A stretch of DNA of 17,134 nt from JBOGXB01 sp050694215 (GTDB taxonomy: Bacteria > Actinomycetota > CADDZG01 > WHSQ01), in assembly GCA_050694215.1 (NCBI GenBank), contig JBOGXB010000044.1, positions 1 to 17,134 of the forward strand. The letters are read 5' to 3'. Shown here in pieces: positions 12,951 through 17,134 of the stretch (position 1 is its first letter; every line of letters begins with the position of its first letter). The translations under genes and the position numbers were made by a program. The notes below the pieces were generated by a model. That model ran no database searches. It was not told the DNA's origin and saw nothing but the letters and a program-made list of their open reading frames with translations.

Positions 12951-12969
12951 GAGTTGTCAGCGAGTTGGT

Positions 12970-13170
12970 TCACACGGCTCGTACGTTCGAAGCCTGCTTG
13001 CCCTTGGGGCCGTCGGTCACCTCGAACTCGACCGCCATGCCCTCCTGAAGGGACTTGTATCCCTCCCCCTCGATCGCCGAGAAGTGAACGAACACGTCCT
13101 CGCCGTCGGACTGAGAGATGAAGCCATAGCCCTTCTCGTTGCTGAACCACTTAACTGTTCCCTGCGCCAC
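12970..13170 (-). CDS. cspA: Cold-shock domain protein (CspA family)
   Basis: This 66-aa single-domain RNA/DNA-binding chaperone prevents mRNA secondary structure. RNP1 is KGYGFIS and RNP2 is VFVHFSAI, after the family opening GTVKWFSNEKGYGF. The start is GTG at 13170 (reading MAQGTVKW), with AAAGGAA about 8-9 nt upstream. It has its own 152-nt upstream region after hisG and a strong hairpin downstream, so it is probably a single-gene unit. Whether it is cold-induced cannot be told. Confidence 0.97.
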   Translation of the reverse strand: MAQGTVKWFSNEKGYGFISQSDGEDVFVHFSAIEGEGYKSLQEGMAVEFEVTDGPKGKQASNVRAV

Positions 13171-13199
13171 TACTCCACTTCCTTTCCTCCACGAGGGCC

Positions 13200-13216
13200 C
13201 GGCAGATCCTCTGCCG
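13200..13216 (-). other. Hairpin in the cspA 5' untranslated region
   Basis: CGGCAGA and TCTGCCG form a perfect 7-bp stem with a 3-nt GGA loop on the minus strand, about 30 nt before the GTG. 5' UTR structures control cspA mRNA in other bacteria. I could not identify a clear promoter in 13171-13322. Confidence 0.35.
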
Positions 13217-13322
13217 ATCCATCGCCCCCGCTACAACGGCAAAACCGTAGCACAGTGCCCCTCGCCGCGAGCGCTTTGCGAGCCCCGTCTTTCCTGGCAG
13301 TTTGCGGTAAGGAACGCCTTTT

Positions 13323-14198
13323 CTAAGGGACGATCTTGCTTACGGGAAGCTCGACGATGTCCTCCGCTCCCAAGGCTTTGAGCTGGGGGATGAGCACGTT
13401 TATCTCGGCCTTCGACACGATCGTCTCGACCGCGTAGAAGTCCTTCTCGGCCAACTCCGACACGGTCGGCGCGCGCATCGCCGGCAGGAGCCCGACGACC
13501 TGGTCGAGTTGAGCCTTGGCGACGTTGAGCTTCACGAGCACTCGCCCGCGCGCGTCGATCGCCCCACGAAGGAGCATCGTGAGCTCATCGATCGCCCGGC
13601 GCTTGTCCGGGTCCTCGAACGCGACGGGGTTTGCGATGAGGTGCGTGCGCGACTCCAGGAGCACGTCGAGGATCTCCATGCCGTTGCGTCGCAGGGTTGA
13701 TCCGGTCTCGGTCAGGTCGACGATCGCGTCGACGATCTCGGGAACCTTCGCCTCCGTGGCTCCGTAGGACAGGAAGATGCGAACCGGGATGCCGAGCTTC
13801 TCGAAATACGTGCGAGTGATGTTGGGCAGCTCAGTCGAAATGCGCGAGCCGGGCGTGATCTCCTCCGGCGAGCGTATCCCCGCCTCCCGAGGCACCGCGA
13901 GGACGATGCGCACCGGCAGATCCGTCTGTTTTGAGTACTCGAGCGCGGTGACCTTGACGACCTCTGCCCCCGTCTCTGCGATCCAGTCCTCGCCCGTGAC
14001 GCCGACGTCGAAGAACCCGTCCTCGACGTAGGTCGGGATCTCCTGCGGACGCAGCACGGCCACGGAGTCGATCCTAGGGTCGTCCACGCGGCCCCTGTAG
14101 TCCCGCTCCGATCCGCGCCACACCTTCAGGTCGGCCGCCTCGAACAGCTCGAAGGTAGCGCGCTCGAGCGATCCCTTCGGGATGACGAGTTTCAGCAT
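13323..14198 (-). CDS. hisG: ATP phosphoribosyltransferase, long form
   Basis: It joins ATP and PRPP in the first, feedback-controlled step of histidine synthesis. The 291-aa protein is the long HisG form. The N-terminal catalytic domains begin LKLVIPKGSLE, with DVGVTGEDWI and the PRPP-site segment DAIVDLTETGSTLRRNG. A C-terminal histidine-binding ACT-like domain follows from about 215 (KLNVAKAQLDQVVGLLPAM). The C-terminal domain means a HisZ partner is not needed. The ATG at 14198 is 10 nt past ribH; the ribosome site is weak. No other his gene is in the window, although hisG usually follows hisE, so its place at the end of a rib operon is unusual. Confidence 0.96.
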   Translation of the reverse strand: MLKLVIPKGSLERATFELFEAADLKVWRGSERDYRGRVDDPRIDSVAVLRPQEIPTYVEDGFFDVGVTGEDWIAETGAEVVKVTALEYSKQTDLPVRIVLAVPREAGIRSPEEITPGSRISTELPNITRTYFEKLGIPVRIFLSYGATEAKVPEIVDAIVDLTETGSTLRRNGMEILDVLLESRTHLIANPVAFEDPDKRRAIDELTMLLRGAIDARGRVLVKLNVAKAQLDQVVGLLPAMRAPTVSELAEKDFYAVETIVSKAEINVLIPQLKALGAEDIVELPVSKIVP

Positions 14199-14208
14199 CC
14201 TGGTGCAC

Positions 14209-14694
14209 TCATAGCTCGGGTGCCGGCTTCGGAAGAGCCGCGAAGAGGTTCGCCATCTCGATCGCGGCCTGGGCGGCCTCGAATCCCTTGTTGCCCATCT
14301 TGCCGCCGGCGCGGTCGGCAGCCTGTGCGACCGTGTCGGTCGTCAGCACACCGCAGGTCACCGGGATCCCGGTCGTCAACGCGACTCGCCCGATGCCGCT
14401 CGTCGCGTGCTGGGCGACGAAGTCGAAGTGCGGGGTCTCGCCTCGGATCACCGCTCCGACGCAGACCACCGCATCGAACTCGCTCGAGGAGGCGAGACGC
14501 ATCGCGGTGGCGGGAAGCTCGAATGCACCCGGCACCCAGGCGACGGACAGGTTCTCCTCAGCGATTCCGTGGCGGCGCAGGCAATCGCTCGCCCCGTCGA
14601 CGAGCTGCTTGGAGATCGTCTCGTTGAAACGGCTCCCAACGACCGCCACCCGCAGGTGACGGGCATCGAGGCCTCCCTCGAAGCTCCTGCTCAT
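14209..14694 (-). CDS. ribH: 6,7-dimethyl-8-ribityllumazine synthase
   Basis: It condenses the ribityl-pyrimidine with dihydroxybutanone phosphate to lumazine, usually as a 60-mer shell or pentamer. The 161-aa protein has RFNETISKQLVDGA, VPGAFELP, CVGAVIRGETPHFDFVA (with the catalytic His) and PVTCGVLTTDT, then GNKGFEAAQAAIEMA. The ATG overlaps the ribBA stop in ATGA, a sign of coupled translation. Confidence 0.98.
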   Translation of the reverse strand: MSRSFEGGLDARHLRVAVVGSRFNETISKQLVDGASDCLRRHGIAEENLSVAWVPGAFELPATAMRLASSSEFDAVVCVGAVIRGETPHFDFVAQHATSGIGRVALTTGIPVTCGVLTTDTVAQAADRAGGKMGNKGFEAAQAAIEMANLFAALPKPAPEL

Positions 14695-15941
14695 CGCGCG
14701 TCCTCGCTTTCATCTGAAGGGTCCCTGCCCTCGGCCGCGCTGAGATGGTCGAGGAGATGACCCAGCTTCTCTCTCTTGGTCTGCAGGTACCTGATGTTCT
14801 CCGGATTGGGATCGCTTTGAAGAGGAATCCGTTCGACGATGTCGAGCCCGTATCCTTCGAGCCCGGCGCGCTTCACGGGATTGTTCGTCAACAGGCGCAT
14901 CCGCGAGATACCGAGGTCGACCAGGATCTGAGCGCCGACGCCGTAATCGCGAGCGTCGGGCGAGAAACCGAGTTCGATGTTCGCCTCGACGGTGTCGAGG
15001 CCTTCGTCCTGCAGCGCATATGCCTCCAGCTTGTGCCTGAGACCGATGCCCCGTCCCTCGTGCCCGCGGATGTAAACGATGACGCCCGTTCCCTCCTCGT
15101 CGATCCTGCGCATCGCTTCGGCGAGCTGCAGACCGCAGTCGCACCGGATGCTCCCGAGCACGTCACCCGTAAAGCATTCCGAGTGCACTCGCACGAGGAC
15201 GTCCTTCTCGGGCGCGACGTCCCCCTTCACGAGGGCCACGTGAGTGCGTCCGTCGAACGACTCGTATGCGATCGCCTTGAATGTGCCGAAGGCGGTAGGG
15301 ATGCGGGCCTCGGTTGCTCGATGGACGAGCTTCTCTCGCCGTCTGCGGTACGCGATCAGATCCGCGATCGAGATGATGCTCAGATCGTGCTCTTTGGCGA
15401 AGCGTTCGAGATCGTCGAGACGCGCCATTGTGCCGTCTTCGTTCACCACCTCGCACAACACTCCCGCGGGATACAGACCGGCCAGACGAGCGAGATCGAC
15501 GGCGGCCTCGGTGTGGCCCGCGCGCCGGAGCACACCTCCGGGTGTGTATCTCAGGGGGAAGATATGGCCGGGCCGCGACAGGTCGTGCGGTTTGGATCGA
15601 GACTCGATCAGCGTTCGGATCGTATGCGCGCGATCCGACGCCGAGATGCCCGTCGTGGTGCCGTTGCGCGCGTCCACGCTGATCGTGAACGCGGTGCCCA
15701 TCGACTCCTCGTTCTGAGAGATCATGAGCGGGAGGTGAAGCTCCTCTAGCCTCTGCCCCTCCATCGGTACACAGATGATCCCCGAACAGTGACGCACCAT
15801 GAAACCGATGTGCTCAGGCGTGACCTTCTCGGCAGCGAGGATGATGTCGCCCTCGTTCTCCCGATCCTGATCGTCCACCACTATCACCATGCGGCCGGCC
15901 CCGATGTCGGCGATCGCGGCCTCGACTCTCGCTAGCGGCAT
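14691..15941 (-). CDS. ribBA: Bifunctional DHBP synthase / GTP cyclohydrolase II
   Basis: The RibB half makes 3,4-dihydroxy-2-butanone 4-phosphate from ribulose 5-phosphate; the RibA half opens GTP as the first step to riboflavin. The 416-aa length is standard. RibB (1-200) has DDQDRENEGD (23-32) and the RAGHTEAAVDL segment. RibA (from about 205) has the zinc cysteines 256, 267 and 269 in the SECFTG and RCDCG segments, RGHEGRGIGL (292-301) and LLTNNPVKR (350-358). All key residues are present, so both activities are expected. The ATG at 15941 has AAGGTAGG upstream, which overlaps the ribE stop. Confidence 0.97.
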   Translation of the reverse strand: MPLARVEAAIADIGAGRMVIVVDDQDRENEGDIILAAEKVTPEHIGFMVRHCSGIICVPMEGQRLEELHLPLMISQNEESMGTAFTISVDARNGTTTGISASDRAHTIRTLIESRSKPHDLSRPGHIFPLRYTPGGVLRRAGHTEAAVDLARLAGLYPAGVLCEVVNEDGTMARLDDLERFAKEHDLSIISIADLIAYRRRREKLVHRATEARIPTAFGTFKAIAYESFDGRTHVALVKGDVAPEKDVLVRVHSECFTGDVLGSIRCDCGLQLAEAMRRIDEEGTGVIVYIRGHEGRGIGLRHKLEAYALQDEGLDTVEANIELGFSPDARDYGVGAQILVDLGISRMRLLTNNPVKRAGLEGYGLDIVERIPLQSDPNPENIRYLQTKREKLGHLLDHLSAAEGRDPSDESEDAR

Positions 15942-15946
15942 TTTGG

Positions 15947-16537
15947 CTACCTACCTTCCACGAAACGTTCGACATACTTTGCGACGACGTCGACTTCCAC
16001 GTTCAACTTGTCGTCCACATCGATCTCGCCCAGGTTCGTGACTTCCATCGTGTGGGGAATGATCGCCACCTGGAAGCTCGTCCGGCCGACGTCGGCGACC
16101 GTGAGGGAGACTCCGTCGAGCGCCACGGAGCCCTTCGACACGAGGTAGCGCAGCACGTCCTCGTCTCCCGACAGCCACAGCCGTCTCGATCCGTCCTCCT
16201 CCTGCGTGCGCACCACCCTTGCCACTCCGTCGACGTGTCCCTGAACGAGGTGGCCACCAAGACGGTCGGCGAGGCGCGCCGGGAGCTCGAGGTTGACGAC
16301 CTCACCCCTGTGCAACCGTCCGATCGTCGTGCGCGCGATGGTCTCCTCCATCGCCTGCGTCGTGAAGGTCTTGCGGCTCGTGCGCGTGGCAGTCAGGCAC
16401 ACACCGTTAACCGCGACAGAGTCGCCCTTCGTGAGCTCCCTCGCAACGTCCCGGGCCTCGATCACGAGCTCGAGCACCCCCCCGTGCTCGCGAACGCGGT
16501 TCACCTTCCCGCGCGCGATGACGATCCCGGTGAACAT
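15947..16537 (-). CDS. ribE: Riboflavin synthase (alpha chain)
   Basis: It dismutates two lumazine molecules to riboflavin. The 196-aa protein has the expected internal repeat of two barrels. The first begins MFTGIV and has GDSVAVNGVCLT; the second begins GGHLVQGHVDG and has SKGSVALDGVSLTV. The ATG at 16537 shares one base with the ribD stop (TGATG). The longer open frame to 16855 runs through ribD in another frame and has no family similarity, so it was rejected. Confidence 0.97.
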   Translation of the reverse strand: MFTGIVIARGKVNRVREHGGVLELVIEARDVARELTKGDSVAVNGVCLTATRTSRKTFTTQAMEETIARTTIGRLHRGEVVNLELPARLADRLGGHLVQGHVDGVARVVRTQEEDGSRRLWLSGDEDVLRYLVSKGSVALDGVSLTVADVGRTSFQVAIIPHTMEVTNLGEIDVDDKLNVEVDVVAKYVERFVEGR

Positions 16538-17134
16538 CAGCTCTGCCTCCGCAAGCTCACGATCACGTCGTCGCCCGCGCGCTCGACTGCGACGGTCGAC
16601 CATCGTTGTGCGGCCGTCATGCTCCCGATTCCGAGGTCTCCGAGCGATGGTCCCGAGCCGACGATGACGGGTCCGTAGTGAAGCTCGAGGCGATCCACGA
16701 GGCCGTCCCGAAGCAGCGACGACGCGAGTGTGGCCCCGCCCTCGCAGTAGACCTCCAGCCACCCTCGCGCCCCGAAGTTGGCGACGAGAGCCGAGAGATC
16801 GACCCCGCCCGCGGACTCGGGTAGGACGAGCACCTCGGCTCCCGCCTCCTTCCATGCGGTCTGCACCTCATGTGGAGAAGTCGCGATAGTCGCAAGAACC
16901 ACGCTCCCCTCGGACGCGAAGACGCGTGCCGTCGGCGAGATGCGGCCCGAGGAATCGACCACTACCCGGTGGGGCTGCCGCGAAGCCTCGACCGCGCGCA
17001 CGCTCAAAGACGGGTCGTCCGTGACCACCGTCCCCGACCCGACCATGACCGCGTCCGCGGCGAGTCGCGCCTCGTGCACCCGCCGCCTCGCCTCCCCACT
17101 CGTGATCCATTGCGACGAGCCGTCCGCCGCGGCC
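16537..17134 (-). CDS. ribD: RibD reductase domain, 5' part cut by the window edge
   Basis: Only the C-terminal reductase domain is present (about 198 codons). It reduces the ribosyl-pyrimidine with NADPH in riboflavin synthesis. The frame is open to the right edge and reads GSSQWITSGEARR before VHEARLAADAVMVGSGTVV, so the GTG at 17079 is not the start. Other family blocks are RVVVDSSGRI, WLEVYCEGGATLASSLL and LHYGPVIVGSG. The deaminase domain, true start, promoter and any FMN riboswitch would lie outside. It overlaps ribE by one base. Confidence 0.95.
   Translation of the reverse strand, partial: AAADGSSQWITSGEARRRVHEARLAADAVMVGSGTVVTDDPSLSVRAVEASRQPHRVVVDSSGRISPTARVFASEGSVVLATIATSPHEVQTAWKEAGAEVLVLPESAGGVDLSALVANFGARGWLEVYCEGGATLASSLLRDGLVDRLELHYGPVIVGSGPSLGDLGIGSMTAAQRWSTVAVERAGDDVIVSLRRQS

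Noticed and set aside
13171..13322. A riboswitch or terminator between hisG and cspA
   Set aside because: Only short imperfect repeats and one 7-bp hairpin are seen; no U tract and no known riboswitch pattern.
16538..16855. Upstream extension of ribE to 16855
   Set aside because: It is a shadow of ribD. MFTGIV at 16537 is the family start.
1..17134. CRISPR arrays, tRNA genes, insertion sequences, prophage or defence genes
   Set aside because: No regularly spaced repeats, cloverleaf sequence, transposase or phage-type gene was seen. All long frames with motifs are housekeeping genes.

Overview
The window is a dense, GC-rich bacterial chromosomal segment made almost entirely of housekeeping genes. 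Gene content and order point to an actinobacterium (Actinomycetota), probably a deep or poorly sampled lineage. The run infC-rpmI-rplT-SpoU methylase-histidine kinase-pheS-pheT-arg gene matches the order known from Mycobacterium and Streptomyces. A DUF1844 protein sits beside infC, and the bifunctional penicillin-binding protein carries PASTA domains. Only about 90 bases of 16S rRNA are present, so the class cannot be fixed. Base composition looks even across the window, and I see no insertion sequence, phage gene, CRISPR array or tRNA.

Layout, left to right. (1) 1-559: the 5' end of a 16S rRNA gene on the minus strand, with about 370 nt of structured leader. The leader holds a clear promoter, a boxA-like element and, between them, a terminator-like hairpin. 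(2) 560-1768: tyrS (minus). (3) 1863-4436: a class A penicillin-binding protein (plus), divergent from tyrS. (4) 4433-12146: a long minus-strand cluster read as infC, rpmI, rplT, SpoU-type RNA methyltransferase, soluble histidine kinase, pheS, pheT, argF and 3-methyladenine DNA glycosylase. Genes overlap by a few bases or sit less than 25 nt apart. (5) 12147-12359: the infC leader with an attenuator-like terminator and a compact divergent promoter region. (6) 12360-12896: the DUF1844 gene (plus). (7) 12970-13170: a cold-shock protein gene (minus), separated from DUF1844 by a perfect hairpin. (8) 13323-17134: a minus-strand riboflavin operon, ribD (cut by the window edge)-ribE-ribBA-ribH, with hisG appended.

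Functionally, the left and middle serve translation (16S rRNA, two aminoacyl-tRNA synthetases, IF3, L35, L20, an RNA methylase). argF, the DNA glycosylase and a kinase are carried in the same cluster, and the right side makes riboflavin and starts histidine synthesis. No new multi-gene system is evident. The points worth a second look are regulatory or at residue level: terminator-like hairpins in both the rRNA and infC leaders, a non-standard ATC start for infC and no standard start for the SpoU gene three genes downstream, a TyrRS without the HIGH histidines, a PheS with two motif histidines replaced, a penicillin-binding protein with a lipobox-like N terminus, an argF without its usual cluster, and several genes with a -10-like box 8-10 nt before the ATG.
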